Below the pieces are notes generated by a model that was not told the DNA's origin, made no database searches, and was given only the letters and a program-made list of their open reading frames with translations. Positions 54,933-64,000 of a stretch of DNA of 64,000 nt are shown here, piece after piece; the first letter of the stretch is position 1, and each line of letters opens with the position of its first letter. Position numbers and translations under genes: made by a program. The DNA lies in assembly GCA_001664005.1 (NCBI GenBank), contig CP016093.1, forward strand, positions 4,269,031 through 4,333,030. The letters are read 5' to 3'. The DNA comes from Rhizobiales bacterium NRL2. Its GTDB lineage: Bacteria; Pseudomonadota; Alphaproteobacteria; Minwuiales; Minwuiaceae.

Positions 54933-55301
54933 ATGGGCATGATGTCCGATCTCGCGCGCCGCGTACGTCAGTTCAACATGCTGTTTGCGCCGCCGCCGCA
55001 GCTTCGCCGGCAGCATGAGCGCTTCGAGGTTTCCGTCGAAATCGAGATCGAGACGGCGGACGGCACGATCAGCCGCTGCCGCACCATCGACATCTCCAAT
55101 GGCGGCGTGTTCGTGGAGCCGCCCCTGCCCGCCCAGGTCGGCGACCGCATCTACATCAGCGTCGGCATGCTGCTGCGCCGGGTCGAGGGCGAGGTCCTGG
55201 CCCACCGCGGCGGCGGCTCGGCGATCCGCTTCGCCTCTGCGGCCCATGGCGCAGCGCTGACGGCCTGGCTGCTCGACCAGAGCCGCCGCAAGGTCAACTG
55301 A
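54933..55301 (+). CDS. PilZ domain protein (second of a tandem pair)
   Basis: A 122-residue single-domain PilZ protein. RRQHERFEVSVEIEIE holds the arginine motif and IDISNGGVFV the D-x-S-x-x-G motif, both intact, so cyclic di-GMP binding is likely. The ATG at 54933 (MGMMSDLARRV) is used; a GTG at 54921 is an alternative. Tandem PilZ genes with different motif quality suggest one may be a sensor and the other a modified version (inference). It overlaps by 8 bases the end of the convergent nitronate monooxygenase-like gene. Confidence 0.82.
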   Translation: MGMMSDLARRVRQFNMLFAPPPQLRRQHERFEVSVEIEIETADGTISRCRTIDISNGGVFVEPPLPAQVGDRIYISVGMLLRRVEGEVLAHRGGGSAIRFASAAHGAALTAWLLDQSRRKVN

Positions 55302-56370
55302 CCGCCGAGAGACGCGCTAGAGCATCCGCGATCAGCCGGCGGGTCAGTTCGCCCGCACCGGCCGGCCGCGCCAGTCCGGCCGCCTGCCCCGACCAGAGCG
55401 ACGAGAAGTCCGCACGCCCCTGTGCCTCGGCCGCCTGCTTGAGCGGCGCCAGCGCCTCGCCCGCTGTCGGAAACGGCGGCGCCTCGGCGGCCATCGGGCC
55501 GACCTCACGCATTACCCGGTTGACGATGCCGCGCGCCGGCCGCCCCGAAAAGACATTGGTCAGCGCCGTCGAATCGTCGACGGCCTCCGCGAGGGCGCGG
55601 CGGTGCAGATCGGAGATCGTCGCCTCGGGCGTGAACAGGAAGGCCGTGCCCACCTGAACCCCGGCCGCGCCCAGCACCAGCGCCGCCGCCACGCCGCGGC
55701 CGTCGGCAATGCCGCCGGCGGCGATCACCGGCGCCGCGACCGCATCCGCAATCTGGGGCACCAGGGCCATCGTACCGGCCTGGCTGGTTATGTCGTCGCC
55801 CAGAAATATCCCGCGATGGCCGCCGGCCTCACAGCCCTGGGCAATGATGGCGTCGCAGCCCCGCGCCTCGAGCCAGCGCGCTTCCGCCACGGTCGTCGCC
55901 GAAGCGATGATCTTCGCGCCGGCGGCCCGGACCCGCTCCAGCAGATCCCCCGAAGGCAGACCGAAATGGAAGCTGACCACACCGGGACGGACCTCCTCGA
56001 CGACCTCGCAGGCCCGGTCGTCGAAGGGCTCGCGCAGCGGCGCGGCGGCCGTCCGGCCCGGATCCAGTCCATGCTCCTCGTAATAGGCCGCAAGCCGCCG
56101 GCGCCAGCGGTCCTGGGCCGCCGGGTCCGGCGGGCGGGGCGCATGGCAGAAGAAGTTCATGTTGAACGGCCGGTCGGTACGCTGCCGGATCACACCCGCC
56201 TCCGCGCGCATCCTGTCGCCGTCCAGCATGGCGCAGGGCAGCGAACCCAGCCCCCCGGCGGCGGAGACCGCGGCGGCCATGTCGGCGCCGTTGGCGCCCG
56301 CCATCGGGGCCTGGATCAGCGGCAGTTCGATCCCCAGCAGGTCGGTCAGTCGGGTGTCAAACCGGGTCAT
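55294..56370 (-). CDS. Nitronate monooxygenase / 2-nitropropane dioxygenase family protein
   Basis: A 358-residue FMN-dependent TIM-barrel enzyme. IQAPMAGANGADMAAAVSAAGGLGSLPC, the FMN-phosphate GCEAGGHRGIFLG and VIAAGGIADGRGVAAALVLGAAGVQVGTAFL are the family pattern. It oxidises nitronates or reduces quinones. It is downstream of sdhB on the same strand but separated by a hairpin terminator, so probably separate. No signal peptide. Annotation as true nitronate monooxygenase is plausible but not shown. Confidence 0.87.
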   Translation of the reverse strand: MTRFDTRLTDLLGIELPLIQAPMAGANGADMAAAVSAAGGLGSLPCAMLDGDRMRAEAGVIRQRTDRPFNMNFFCHAPRPPDPAAQDRWRRRLAAYYEEHGLDPGRTAAAPLREPFDDRACEVVEEVRPGVVSFHFGLPSGDLLERVRAAGAKIIASATTVAEARWLEARGCDAIIAQGCEAGGHRGIFLGDDITSQAGTMALVPQIADAVAAPVIAAGGIADGRGVAAALVLGAAGVQVGTAFLFTPEATISDLHRRALAEAVDDSTALTNVFSGRPARGIVNRVMREVGPMAAEAPPFPTAGEALAPLKQAAEAQGRADFSSLWSGQAAGLARPAGAGELTRRLIADALARLSAVS

Positions 56371-56390
56371 GACGTCCTCCGGAAAGCAAA

Positions 56391-56423
56391 GAGGGCCGCT
56401 GCCCCGGATCGGGCGCGGCCCTC
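56391..56423 (-). terminator. Terminator of the sdhCDAB operon
   Basis: GAGGGCCGC (56391-56399) pairs with GCGGCCCTC (56415-56423), a 9-bp stem. Read on the minus strand it is followed by TTTGCTTTCC. It lies 25 bases after the sdhB stop. Confidence 0.75.
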
Positions 56424-56447
56424 GATAAGCTCAAGCGGCGCGATGGA

Positions 56448-57236
56448 TCAGAGCTTGCGCTCGACCATCATCTTCTTCAGCTCGGCGATCGCCTTGCCCG
56501 GGTTCAGGCCCTTCGGGCAGGTCTTCGCGCAGTTCATGATGGTGTGGCAGCGATAGAGCTTGAAGGGATCCTCCAGCTTGTCGAGCCGGTCGCCCGTCGC
56601 CTCGTCGCGGCTGTCGATGACCCAGCGATAGGCCTGGAGCAGGACCGCCGGTCCCATGTAGCGCTCGCCGTTCCACCAGTAGCTGGGGCAGGAGGTCTGA
56701 CAGCAGAAGCACAGGATGCATTCATAAAGGCCGTCGATCTTGGAGCGGTCCTCGCGCGCCTGCAGGCGCTCCCGGTCCGGCGGGGCCGGCGACTTGGTCT
56801 GCATCCAGGGCTCGATCGAGGCGTACTGGGCGTAGATATGGGTCAGGTCGCCGACCAGATCCTTCACCACTTCCAGATGGGGCAGCGGGTAGATCTTGAT
56901 GTCGCCCTTCACTTCGTCGACGCCCTTGGTGCAGGCCAGCGTGTTGGTGCCGTCGATGTTCATCGAGCAGGAGCCGCAGATGCCCTCGCGGCAGGAGCGG
57001 CGGAAGGTCAGCGTCGGATCGACCTCGTTCTTGATCTTGATCAGCGCATCGAGAACCATCGGCCCGCAGTCGTCCATGTCCACCTCGTAGGTGTCCACGC
57101 GCGGATTCTCGCCCAAGTCCGGATCGTAGCGGTAGATCTTGAATTTCCGGGTATTGGCGCCGTCGCCGGCCTTGGGCCAGCTCTTGCCACTACCGGACTT
57201 GATGCGGGAGTTCGCCGGCAGATTGAATTCAACCAT
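56448..57236 (-). CDS. sdhB: Succinate dehydrogenase iron-sulfur subunit
   Basis: A 262-residue subunit carrying three iron-sulfur clusters between the flavin and the quinone. [22 protein letters not shown] binds the 2Fe-2S cluster; [16 protein letters not shown] and [17 protein letters not shown] bind the 4Fe-4S and 3Fe-4S clusters. Length is usual for alphaproteobacteria. It is the last gene of sdhCDAB, 27 bases after sdhA, and a terminator-like hairpin follows. Part of complex II and the citric-acid cycle. Confidence 0.96.
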   Translation of the reverse strand: MVEFNLPANSRIKSGSGKSWPKAGDGANTRKFKIYRYDPDLGENPRVDTYEVDMDDCGPMVLDALIKIKNEVDPTLTFRRSCREGICGSCSMNIDGTNTLACTKGVDEVKGDIKIYPLPHLEVVKDLVGDLTHIYAQYASIEPWMQTKSPAPPDRERLQAREDRSKIDGLYECILCFCCQTSCPSYWWNGERYMGPAVLLQAYRWVIDSRDEATGDRLDKLEDPFKLYRCHTIMNCAKTCPKGLNPGKAIAELKKMMVERKL

Positions 57237-57263
57237 TGCTTCGTCCTCTTGGGCTGCGCGGCG

Positions 57264-59057
57264 TCAGTAGACGCGCGCTTTCGGCTCGATGTACTCGATC
57301 TCGTTGGACAGCGTGTAGGTATGCACCGGCCGGTAGTCGATGGTCACTTCACCGGATTCGTTGATCCAGGCCAGCGTGTGCTTCATCCAGTTGGCGTCGT
57401 CGCGGTCCGGGAAGTCCTCGTGGGCGTGGGCCCCGCGGCTTTCCTTGCGGTTCTCCGCCGAATGCATGGTGACCACCGCCTGGCGGATCAGGTTGTCGAG
57501 CTCCAGGCTCTCGACCAGGTCCGAGTTCCAGACCATCGAACGGTCCGTGACCTTCAGGTCGGGCATTTCGCGGTAGACCTCATCGATCTTCTGCTTGCCC
57601 TCGGAGAGCACCTCGGAGGTGCGGAACACCGCGCAGTTGTCCTGCATGACGCGCTGCATCCGGTCCCGGATCGCCGCGGTCGGCGTGCCGCCACTGGCGT
57701 TGCGGACCTTGTCGAGCCGCGCCAGCGCCTTGTCGACGGAGGCCTTGTTGGTCTCCGGAAGATTCCGCCCGGCCTCGACGATTTCGGCGCAGCGGTTGGA
57801 ACAGGCGCGTCCGAACACCACCAGATCGATCAGCGAATTGGAGCCCAGACGGTTGGCGCCGTGGACGGAAACGCAGGCGGCTTCGCCCGCCGCCATCAGG
57901 CCGGGCACCACCGCGTCGGGATCGCCGTCGCGGAGCGTCAGCACCTCGCCGCGGTAGTTCGTCTGGATGCCGCCCATGTTGTAGTGCACGGTCGGCAGCA
58001 CCGGGATCGGCTCCTTGTTGACGTCCACGCCGGCGAAGATACGGGCCGATTCGGAAATGCCCGGCAGGCGCTCGGCGATGATGTCGGGATCCAGGTGGTC
58101 CAGGTGCAGGTAGATGTGGTCCTTGTCCTTGCCCACGCCGCGGCCCTCGCGGATCTCCATGGTCATGGAGCGGCTCACCACGTCGCGGCTGGCCAGATCC
58201 TTGGCCGATGGCGCATAGCGCTCCATGAAGCGCTCGCCCTCGGAATTCACCAGATAACCGCCCTCGCCGCGCACGCCCTCGGTGATGAGGCAGCCTGCCC
58301 CGTAGATACCGGTGGGATGGAACTGCACGAACTCGAGATCCTGCAAAGGCAGGCCCGCGCGCAGCACCATGCCACCGCCGTCGCCGGTGCAGGTATGGGC
58401 CGAGGTCGCCGAGAAATAGGCGCGGCCGTAGCCGCCGGTCGCCAGGATGGTCATCTGCGCGCGGAAGACGTGCAGCGTCCCCTCCTGCAGGTTCCAGGCG
58501 AGCACACCCTGACAGGCGCCGTCATCGTCCATGATCAGGTCGATGGCGAAGTACTCGATGAAGAAATGCGTGTCGTTCTTCAGCGACTGACCATAGAGGG
58601 TGTGCAGCATGGCGTGGCCGGTGCGGTCCGCCGCCGCGCAGGTGCGCTGCGCCGCCGGGCCCTCGCCGAAATTGGTCGTCATGCCGCCGAAGGCGCGCTG
58701 GTAGATCTTGCCCTCGTCGGTGCGGCTGAAGGGCACGCCGAAATGCTCCAGCTCCAGCACCGCGTTGACCGCGTCGCGGACCATGTATTCGATCGCGTCC
58801 TGGTCGCCGAGCCAGTCGGAACCCTTGACGGTGTCGTACATGTGCCAGCGCCAGTTGTCGGGGCCCATGTTGCCGAGAGAGGCGGAGATGCCGCCCTGTG
58901 CGGCGACGGTGTGGGAGCGGGTCGGAAACACCTTGGTGACGCAGGCGGTGTTCAGACCGGCTTCGGCGCAGCCCATGGCCGCGCGCAGGCCGGCGCCGCC
59001 GGCGCCCACCACCACGACGTCGAACTTGTGCTCCGTGTACGGATAGGCTTCGGACAT
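57264..59057 (-). CDS. sdhA: Succinate dehydrogenase flavoprotein subunit
   Basis: A 597-residue FAD enzyme that oxidises succinate to fumarate. The FAD-binding start [20 protein letters not shown], the flavin-linked histidine in [10 protein letters not shown], and the active-site stretch [15 protein letters not shown] are standard. GGAGG about 9 bases before the ATG at 59057 marks the start; the frame extends about 100 codons upstream over sdhD in another sense without support. It lies 5 bases after sdhD, within the sdhCDAB operon. Confidence 0.97.
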   Translation of the reverse strand: MSEAYPYTEHKFDVVVVGAGGAGLRAAMGCAEAGLNTACVTKVFPTRSHTVAAQGGISASLGNMGPDNWRWHMYDTVKGSDWLGDQDAIEYMVRDAVNAVLELEHFGVPFSRTDEGKIYQRAFGGMTTNFGEGPAAQRTCAAADRTGHAMLHTLYGQSLKNDTHFFIEYFAIDLIMDDDGACQGVLAWNLQEGTLHVFRAQMTILATGGYGRAYFSATSAHTCTGDGGGMVLRAGLPLQDLEFVQFHPTGIYGAGCLITEGVRGEGGYLVNSEGERFMERYAPSAKDLASRDVVSRSMTMEIREGRGVGKDKDHIYLHLDHLDPDIIAERLPGISESARIFAGVDVNKEPIPVLPTVHYNMGGIQTNYRGEVLTLRDGDPDAVVPGLMAAGEAACVSVHGANRLGSNSLIDLVVFGRACSNRCAEIVEAGRNLPETNKASVDKALARLDKVRNASGGTPTAAIRDRMQRVMQDNCAVFRTSEVLSEGKQKIDEVYREMPDLKVTDRSMVWNSDLVESLELDNLIRQAVVTMHSAENRKESRGAHAHEDFPDRDDANWMKHTLAWINESGEVTIDYRPVHTYTLSNEIEYIEPKARVY

Positions 59058-59062
59058 CGGGT

Positions 59063-59452
59063 TCACCCTCCAAAGGCGATCGTGAGGACGGCCAGGATGC
59101 AGATCAGTGCGCCGATCCAGCATCCGAACGTGTTCGCGAACATCATGAACAGCCGCGAGGCCGGGCCGTGGACATAGTCCTCGATGACGACCTGGACCCC
59201 CAGCTTGAGATGCCAGAACACGGCGACGATGAGCAGCAGCAGAACGCCGGTGACCAGTGGATTGCCGACAATGCCGGCGGCGGTGAGATAGTCGGCGCCG
59301 GCGAGCCGGATCATCAGCACGACGAAGGCGAAGACCAGCGGAATCAGCGCGATCGCGGTGACCCGCTGCATCCACCAGTGCTCCGTGCCGTCCTTGGCCG
59401 AGCCGAGGCCGCGCGCATTCTTCAGCGGCGTGTTGAGTGCGGAACGCTTCAT
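59063..59452 (-). CDS. sdhD: Succinate dehydrogenase membrane anchor subunit
   Basis: A 129-residue inner-membrane subunit with three membrane helices. [21 protein letters not shown] is the family's first helix, and [16 protein letters not shown] carries the probable heme-ligating histidine and the quinone-side residues. It anchors SdhAB and forms the heme and ubiquinone sites with SdhC. It is 4 bases after sdhC and 5 bases before sdhA. Confidence 0.93.
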   Translation of the reverse strand: MKRSALNTPLKNARGLGSAKDGTEHWWMQRVTAIALIPLVFAFVVLMIRLAGADYLTAAGIVGNPLVTGVLLLLIVAVFWHLKLGVQVVIEDYVHGPASRLFMMFANTFGCWIGALICILAVLTIAFGG

Positions 59453-59456
59453 GGCG

Positions 59457-59849
59457 TCAACCTCCGTAGGCGTAGGCCGCCACCCAGGCCAGTACGGTGA
59501 GCACCAGCGAGGCGATCACCACCGTCCAGCCCGAACGGTAGACCGCCGGAATCTCGAACCCCCGGCCGGCGTCCCAGAAGAGGTGCCGGATGCCGTTGCA
59601 GAGGTGATAGAACAGCGCGGCCGTGAAGCCGAACAGCACCAGGCGGCCGATCCAGCTGCCCGCCACGCCCAGCACGTAGGTGTAATATTCCGGCCCGCTG
59701 GCCAGCGCGACCAGCCACCAGATCACAAGCAGCATGCCCAGCCCAAGGAACACGCCCGTGATGCGATGCAGGATCGACATCAGGGCCGTGATCTGAAGCA
59801 TGTCGTAGACTTGCAGATGCGGCGACAACGGGCGATTGGTGTTCGCCAT
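59457..59849 (-). CDS. sdhC: Succinate dehydrogenase cytochrome b556 subunit
   Basis: A 130-residue membrane subunit. RPLSPHLQVYDMLQITALMSILHRITGVFL is the signature segment and YHLCNGIRHLFWD carries the heme-ligating histidine; three membrane helices follow. The start at 59849 (MANTNRP) has GGGGG about 7 bases upstream; an in-frame ATG at 59864 is less likely. It opens the sdhCDAB operon. Confidence 0.94.
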   Translation of the reverse strand: MANTNRPLSPHLQVYDMLQITALMSILHRITGVFLGLGMLLVIWWLVALASGPEYYTYVLGVAGSWIGRLVLFGFTAALFYHLCNGIRHLFWDAGRGFEIPAVYRSGWTVVIASLVLTVLAWVAAYAYGG

Positions 59850-60116
59850 GACCGTCCCCCTCATTCGCTCCGGCCGGTCTGAAACCGGCCTCGAGCTCTA
59901 TGATCCCCTGGTACGGAGTCCCCCCGGATTCGCCGGACCCCCGCAACCGAGACGCGATTGTAGGCCGATGCCCCTGACTGTCAACGCGAGACCGCCCCGC
60001 CCCTCGAAGCCGGCAGACGGCAAGTGCATGGCGCGGCGTCGGATTCCGAGATTGCCGTGGCGCTTGCGGCGGACTAGGTTATGTACAGGTTGGAGACGTA
60101 GATTTCGGATTAGCCC
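59850..60116. promoter_or_regulatory. Divergent promoter region of sdhC and coaBC
   Basis: A 267-base gap between the sdhCDAB operon and coaBC. It must contain promoters for both directions. The end near coaBC (60064-60116) is AT-richer, including GGTTATGTACAGG at 60077-60089. No clear box pair could be fixed. Confidence 0.4.
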
Positions 60117-61343
60117 ATGCTTGCTGCGGATGTGACCGGAACCCTGTCGGCGCGGCGTGTGCTGCTGATCGTCGGCGGCGGGATCGCGGCCGTGAAGATA
60201 CCGGACCTGATCCGGCGCCTGCGGGAGCGCGGCGCGGCGGTGCGCCCGGTGCTGACCCGCTCGGGCGCCGAGTTCGTGACCCCGCTCGCCCTTTCGGCGC
60301 TGGCCGAGGAGAAGGTCTACACCGAGCTGTTCGATCTGACCGACGAAGCGGAGATGGGGCACATCCAGCTGTCCCGGCAGGCCGATATCGTGCTGGTCGC
60401 GCCGGCCACGGCGAATCTGATGGCGCGCATGGCCGCAGGCCTGGCCGACGATCTGGCGACGACGTTGCTGCTGGCGACCGACAAGCCGGTAATGATCGCA
60501 CCGGCGATGAACGTGCGCATGTGGCAGCATTCGGCGACCCGCCGCAACCTGGCGCAGCTCCGCGACGACGGCGCGATCGTCATCGACCCGACGGAGGGCG
60601 CGATGGCCTGCGGCGAGTTCGGACCCGGCCGCATGGCGGAGCCGCTGGACATCGTTGCGGCGCTGGAGCGGCACTTCGCCGGCGGTCCTCTGGCGGGCTT
60701 GAAGGCGGTGGTCACCAGCGGCCCCACCCATGAGCCGATCGATCCGGTCCGCTACATCGCCAACCGGTCCTCGGGCAAGCAGGGCCACGCCATCGCCGGC
60801 GCGCTGCGCCGGCTGGGGGCGTCGGTCACCCTGGTCAGCGGCCCGACGGGCCTGCCCGACCCGCCGGGGGTCGAGACCGTGCGGGTGGAGACGGCGGTCC
60901 AGATGCGCGACGCCTGCGAGGCGGCCCTGCCGGCCGACATCGCCATCTGCGCCGCGGCGGTGGCCGACTGGCGGGTCGACGCCGCGGGACAGAAGCTGAA
61001 GAAGCAGGAAGGCGGCCCGGCGCCGGCGCTCAGCTTTGCGGAGAACCCCGACATCCTCGCCGGGCTGGCCGGCCACGCCAGCCAGCGGCCGCGCCTGGTG
61101 GTCGGCTTCGCGGCCGAAACGCAGAACATCATCGAATATGCCGAGAAGAAGCGCCAGAAGAAGGGCTGCGACTGGATCGTCGCCAATGACGTCAGTCCCG
61201 ACACCGGCACCTTCGGCGGCGACCGGAACTCGGTCACGCTGATCGGCGCGGGGGAGCCCGAAAGCTGGCCGCCCATGGCCAAGACCGCCGTCGCCGAGCG
61301 CCTGGCCGACCGGATCGCCCGCTTCTTCGGAAGCACGCCATGA
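60117..61343 (+). CDS. coaBC: Bifunctional phosphopantothenoylcysteine decarboxylase / phosphopantothenate-cysteine ligase
   Basis: A 408-residue coenzyme A biosynthesis enzyme. The N-terminal CoaC flavoprotein domain has [37 protein letters not shown] (the PASANT-like motif) and [11 protein letters not shown]. The C-terminal CoaB ligase domain has [23 protein letters not shown] and the catalytic lysine region LKKQEGG. Its stop overlaps the dut start (ATGA), an arrangement common in bacteria. The start at 60117 is the first in frame after the AT-rich promoter area; the ribosome site is weak. Confidence 0.95.
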   Translation: MLAADVTGTLSARRVLLIVGGGIAAVKIPDLIRRLRERGAAVRPVLTRSGAEFVTPLALSALAEEKVYTELFDLTDEAEMGHIQLSRQADIVLVAPATANLMARMAAGLADDLATTLLLATDKPVMIAPAMNVRMWQHSATRRNLAQLRDDGAIVIDPTEGAMACGEFGPGRMAEPLDIVAALERHFAGGPLAGLKAVVTSGPTHEPIDPVRYIANRSSGKQGHAIAGALRRLGASVTLVSGPTGLPDPPGVETVRVETAVQMRDACEAALPADIAICAAAVADWRVDAAGQKLKKQEGGPAPALSFAENPDILAGLAGHASQRPRLVVGFAAETQNIIEYAEKKRQKKGCDWIVANDVSPDTGTFGGDRNSVTLIGAGEPESWPPMAKTAVAERLADRIARFFGSTP

Positions 61344-61798
61344 ACCTGGACGCCATCCCCATCCGCCGGCTGGCGCACGCCGCCGACCTGCCCCTGCCGG
61401 GCTATGAGAGCGCCGGAGCGGCGGGCATGGATCTCCGCGCGGCGATCGACGCGCCGCTGATACTGCAACCCTGGCGCCGAGCAATGGTGCCGACGGGAAT
61501 CGCCATCGCCCTGCCGCCCGGCCACGAGGCGCAGGTGCGCCCGCGATCCGGACTCGCGGCCCGTCACGGCGTGACGGTGCTGAACAGCCCCGGCACGGTG
61601 GACGCCGACTATCGCGGCGAGGTTTCCGTGATCCTGGTGAACCTTTCGGCGGAACCCTTCGAGATCCGCCGCGGCGACCGCATCGCGCAGATGGTGGTCG
61701 CGCCGGTCGCGCGCTGCGTCTGGCGGGAAGTCGAGGCGCTGGAGGAGACCGCCCGGGGCGGCGGCGGCTTCGGCTCGACGGGGGTGGGCCGGCCATGA
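61340..61798 (+). CDS. dut: dUTP diphosphatase
   Basis: A 152-residue trimeric enzyme that hydrolyses dUTP to dUMP, supplying the thymidylate precursor and keeping uracil out of DNA. All five motifs appear: [46 protein letters not shown] and GGGFGSTG near the C-terminus. The ATGA overlap with coaBC and a second ATGA overlap with the Rrf2 gene show translational coupling of three genes. Confidence 0.96.
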   Translation: MNLDAIPIRRLAHAADLPLPGYESAGAAGMDLRAAIDAPLILQPWRRAMVPTGIAIALPPGHEAQVRPRSGLAARHGVTVLNSPGTVDADYRGEVSVILVNLSAEPFEIRRGDRIAQMVVAPVARCVWREVEALEETARGGGGFGSTGVGRP

Positions 61799-62247
61799 CC
61801 GACATCCTGCGCCTGCCGAAGAAGACCATGTTCGCGCTTGATGCCGTGCTCGACGTCGCCTACAACGCCCGGCCCGACCCGGTACAGTCCAAGGACATCA
61901 CGGCGCGACAGAAGATTCCGCCGCGCTATCTGGAGCAGGCGATGCAGCAACTCGTGCGCGCCGGCATCCTGAAGGGCGTGCGCGGCCCCCGCGGCGGCTA
62001 CACCCTGGCCCGGGAGCGCCGGCGCATCACCGTGGCCGATATCGTCCGCGTGATCTCCAGCGACGACGAGCCGGAGGAGGACACGGGCTCCGACCTGGGC
62101 CACAAGGTGGTCCGGCCGCTGTGGAATGAGATCCAGCTGGAGATCGTCGACCGGCTTTCGGAGATCACCCTGGAGGATCTCTGCCGCCGCGCCGAGTCCG
62201 CCGAGGTGCCCAAGGCCGCCAGCAACACGCGCGATTTCACCATCTGA
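61795..62247 (+). CDS. Rrf2-family transcriptional regulator lacking Fe-S cysteines (CymR-like)
   Basis: A 150-residue winged-helix regulator. [21 protein letters not shown] and [33 protein letters not shown] form the DNA-binding domain. IscR-type members bind an iron-sulfur cluster with three Cys residues; here only one Cys is visible (EDLCRR), so cluster binding is unlikely. CymR, the cysteine regulator of Gram-positives, is likewise cluster-free and is controlled with cysteine synthase. With cysK starting 40 bases downstream, cysteine-linked control is a reasonable inference. Confidence 0.87.
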   Translation: MTDILRLPKKTMFALDAVLDVAYNARPDPVQSKDITARQKIPPRYLEQAMQQLVRAGILKGVRGPRGGYTLARERRRITVADIVRVISSDDEPEEDTGSDLGHKVVRPLWNEIQLEIVDRLSEITLEDLCRRAESAEVPKAASNTRDFTI

Positions 62248-62287
62248 CGGCGGCAACGCCGACCCCTGGGGAGGGGGACAGAACGCC

Positions 62288-63253
62288 ATGACCGACTTCG
62301 AACGCTTCACGCCGCCGCGCGGCCGCATCTATGATTCCATCGTCGAAACCATCGGCGCGACGCCGCTGGTGCGCCTCAACCGCATCGGCGAGAACCTGGC
62401 CGAGGGCGCCGAGATCCTGGCCAAGCTGGAATTCTTCAACCCGCTCTCGTCGGTCAAGGACCGCATCGGCGTCTCGATGATCGAGGCGCTGGAGGAAGCC
62501 GGCGATCTGAAGCCGGGCGCGACCATCATCGAGCCGACCTCGGGCAATACCGGCATTGCGCTGGCCTTCGTTGCCGCCGCCAAGGGCTACCGGCTGATCC
62601 TGGTGATGCCGGAGAGCATGTCGATCGAACGCCGGCGGATGCTGAAGCTGCTGGGCGCGGAGCTGGAACTGACCCCGCCGGAGAAGGGCATGAACGGCGC
62701 CATTGCGCGCGCCAACGAACTGATGGCGGAAAACGCCGGCGCGGTGATGCCGCAGCAGTTCGCCAACCCGGCGAACCCGGCGATCCATGTCGCCACCACC
62801 GCCGAGGAAATCTGGGCCGACACCGGGGGCAAGGTCGACGTCATCATCTCCGGCGTCGGTACCGGCGGCACCATCACCGGCATCGGCCGGGTGCTGAAAC
62901 AGCGCAAGCCCGACGTCCACATCGTCGCCGTCGAGCCCGAGGACAGCCCCGTGCTGTCGGGCGGCAATCCGGGACCGCACAAGATCCAGGGTATCGGCGC
63001 GGGCTTCGTGCCCGACAATCTCGACCGCGCGGTGGTCGACGAGGTGCTGACCATCGGCAACGAGACGGCCTTCGAGACCGCGCGCCGCCTGGCGCGCCTG
63101 GAAGGCATTCCCGTCGGTATTTCGTCGGGCGCGGCGGTCGCCGCGGCGCTGGAGGTCGGCGAACGGAAGACCATGGCCGGCAAGACCATCGTCGCCATCC
63201 TGCCGTCCTTCGCCGAGCGCTACCTCTCGACGCCCTTGTTCGAGGGGCTCTGA
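62288..63253 (+). CDS. cysK: Cysteine synthase (O-acetylserine sulfhydrylase)
   Basis: A 321-residue PLP enzyme that makes cysteine from O-acetylserine and sulfide. The PLP lysine is in [11 protein letters not shown], the substrate loop [11 protein letters not shown], the phosphate-binding loop [15 protein letters not shown], and a closing [12 protein letters not shown]. Length matches CysK. The ATG at 62288 follows GGAGGGGG; the open frame extends upstream over the Rrf2 gene without support. It follows the Rrf2 regulator in the same transcript, and its C-terminus stops 7 bases before the next gene on the opposite strand. Confidence 0.95.
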   Translation: MTDFERFTPPRGRIYDSIVETIGATPLVRLNRIGENLAEGAEILAKLEFFNPLSSVKDRIGVSMIEALEEAGDLKPGATIIEPTSGNTGIALAFVAAAKGYRLILVMPESMSIERRRMLKLLGAELELTPPEKGMNGAIARANELMAENAGAVMPQQFANPANPAIHVATTAEEIWADTGGKVDVIISGVGTGGTITGIGRVLKQRKPDVHIVAVEPEDSPVLSGGNPGPHKIQGIGAGFVPDNLDRAVVDEVLTIGNETAFETARRLARLEGIPVGISSGAAVAAALEVGERKTMAGKTIVAILPSFAERYLSTPLFEGL

Positions 63254-63260
63254 CTCCGCC

Positions 63261-64000
63261 TCACCCGAGGCAGCCGAGCGCTTCGTATTTCGGTTTCAGT
63301 TCGTCGAAGGATTTCGGCGACCAGTCCGCCGCATCGGCGTCCAGTTTCGCCATGACCGCCGGCGCCAGCCGATCCGACAGCACATCCAGCGTATGCAGGA
63401 TGTAGCGTTCGACGGTGAAGCTTGCGGCCTCGCCGAAGGTCTCCAGCGTGACCCGTCCCCAGAAATAGGCCGTGTCCGCCGCGCCGCCGCCTTCGGCATA
63501 GCGGTAGACCGTGCGGAGCTGGGCCATGGCATTGCCCTGCAGCGCCACCAGTTCGTCGCAGCGGGCCGCCGGATCCTCCGCCCGGCCGCCGCGGTAGAGA
63601 CGGCGCGCCTTCAGGGCCAGCGCGGGCCCGTAGCCGGCTTGCGCCGCCTCGGTCAGCCGGCGCTCGGCGAAATTCGATTCCGGCTGGCCCAATACATATT
63701 GGGCGGGCGCAAAACCGGTGTCGGCGGACTTTTCCAGCATGTTGTTGATGGTGCTGGACATGGCCCGGCCGGGCCCGATCGGCTCGCCATAATCGGCCAT
63801 CACCAGCAGGGCCCAGCCCGCCCCCGCGTCGGCATGGGGCCCGGCCAGACGCCGCGCCTCGCCGTACTCGCCGCGCTCCACGGCGGTCAGGGCAGGGACC
63901 GCGGCGGCTCGTTCGGCCGCCGGCACATGGGGCTGCAGGTCGTCCAGCACCGGGTGCAGCGCCTCCGGCGCCCGGCTGGCCGAAATCCAGAACCGCTCGA
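63261..64000 (-). CDS. Sel1/TPR-like protein, 5' end cut by the window edge
   Basis: The visible 246 residues are open to the window edge, so the start is missing. A GTG at 63950 could start a shorter form, but the frame continues without stop to 64000 as ERFWISASRAPEALHPV. The sequence has helix-pair repeats of Sel1/TPR type (PALTAVERGEYGEARRLAGPHADAGAGWALLV, AERRLTEAAQAGYGPALALKARRLYRGG). The function is unknown. It converges on cysK with a 7-base gap. Confidence 0.7.
   Translation of the reverse strand, partial: ERFWISASRAPEALHPVLDDLQPHVPAAERAAAVPALTAVERGEYGEARRLAGPHADAGAGWALLVMADYGEPIGPGRAMSSTINNMLEKSADTGFAPAQYVLGQPESNFAERRLTEAAQAGYGPALALKARRLYRGGRAEDPAARCDELVALQGNAMAQLRTVYRYAEGGGAADTAYFWGRVTLETFGEAASFTVERYILHTLDVLSDRLAPAVMAKLDADAADWSPKSFDELKPKYEALGCLG

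Noticed and set aside
56544-59177. A long plus-strand open frame over sdhB and sdhA
   Set aside because: It is antisense to certain sdh genes and has no recognisable domain.

Overview
The window is 64 kb of GC-rich, densely coded bacterial chromosome. The succinate dehydrogenase order sdhC-D-A-B, a GlnK-Amt pair behind a sigma-54 promoter, a split coaBC-dut-Rrf2-cysK cluster and the alphaproteobacterial style of the B12-dependent methyltransferase locus all suggest an aerobic alphaproteobacterium, probably of the Rhodospirillales type. I cannot name the genus. No rRNA, tRNA, CRISPR, prophage or insertion sequence was seen.

Layout. 1-8583: a catabolic or accessory stretch with a truncated MFS permease, a class II aldolase, an acyl-CoA carboxylase carboxyltransferase, a Bcr/CflA exporter, a phytanoyl-CoA dioxygenase-like enzyme coupled to a THI5/NMT1-like protein, a TauD-like dioxygenase and a methyltransferase. 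8615-21870: an exopolysaccharide locus with two O-antigen ligase/polymerase-like membrane proteins, a polyprenyl-phosphate sugar transferase, a Wzc-type tyrosine autokinase, a Wza-type export lipoprotein, an outer-membrane beta-barrel and a secreted protein with a malectin-like look. 22205-29056: a small monooxygenase, then a unit of nucleotidyltransferase-like protein, unrecognised 265-residue protein, ABC exporter with a degenerate C39-like domain and HlyD adaptor, followed by a methionine/glycine/histidine-rich repeat protein. 29147-33546: a coenzyme F420 module (fused CofG-CofH, CofC, and an F420-type luciferase-like oxidoreductase). 33784-43425: argC, amidase, glnK-amtB, a second amt, amidohydrolase, glutathione transferase, enoyl-CoA hydratase-like protein and a methyltransferase.

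43605-49273 is the most interesting region. It holds a divergently arranged corrinoid one-carbon system: a pyrrolysine-free MttB-family methyltransferase on one strand, and on the other a corrinoid protein, a DUF1638 protein, a PF13769 'virulence factor' protein, a methylenetetrahydrofolate reductase-like protein and a methyltetrahydrofolate:corrinoid methyltransferase. Together these could move methyl groups from a methylated amine to tetrahydrofolate and oxidise them. The corrinoid protein begins with a strongly acidic tail, while the two predicted methyltransferase partners carry arginine-rich tails.

49270-64000 is mostly housekeeping: an orphan HigA-like antitoxin, cysS, folE, a lipoprotein, mreB without mreCD, a glutathione transferase, two PilZ proteins, a nitronate monooxygenase-like enzyme, sdhCDAB, coaBC-dut, an Rrf2 regulator, cysK and a truncated Sel1/TPR-like protein. 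Nitrogen control is visible at glnK-amtB (NtrC-like dyad plus sigma-54 promoter) and at the second amt gene (sigma-54-like promoter).
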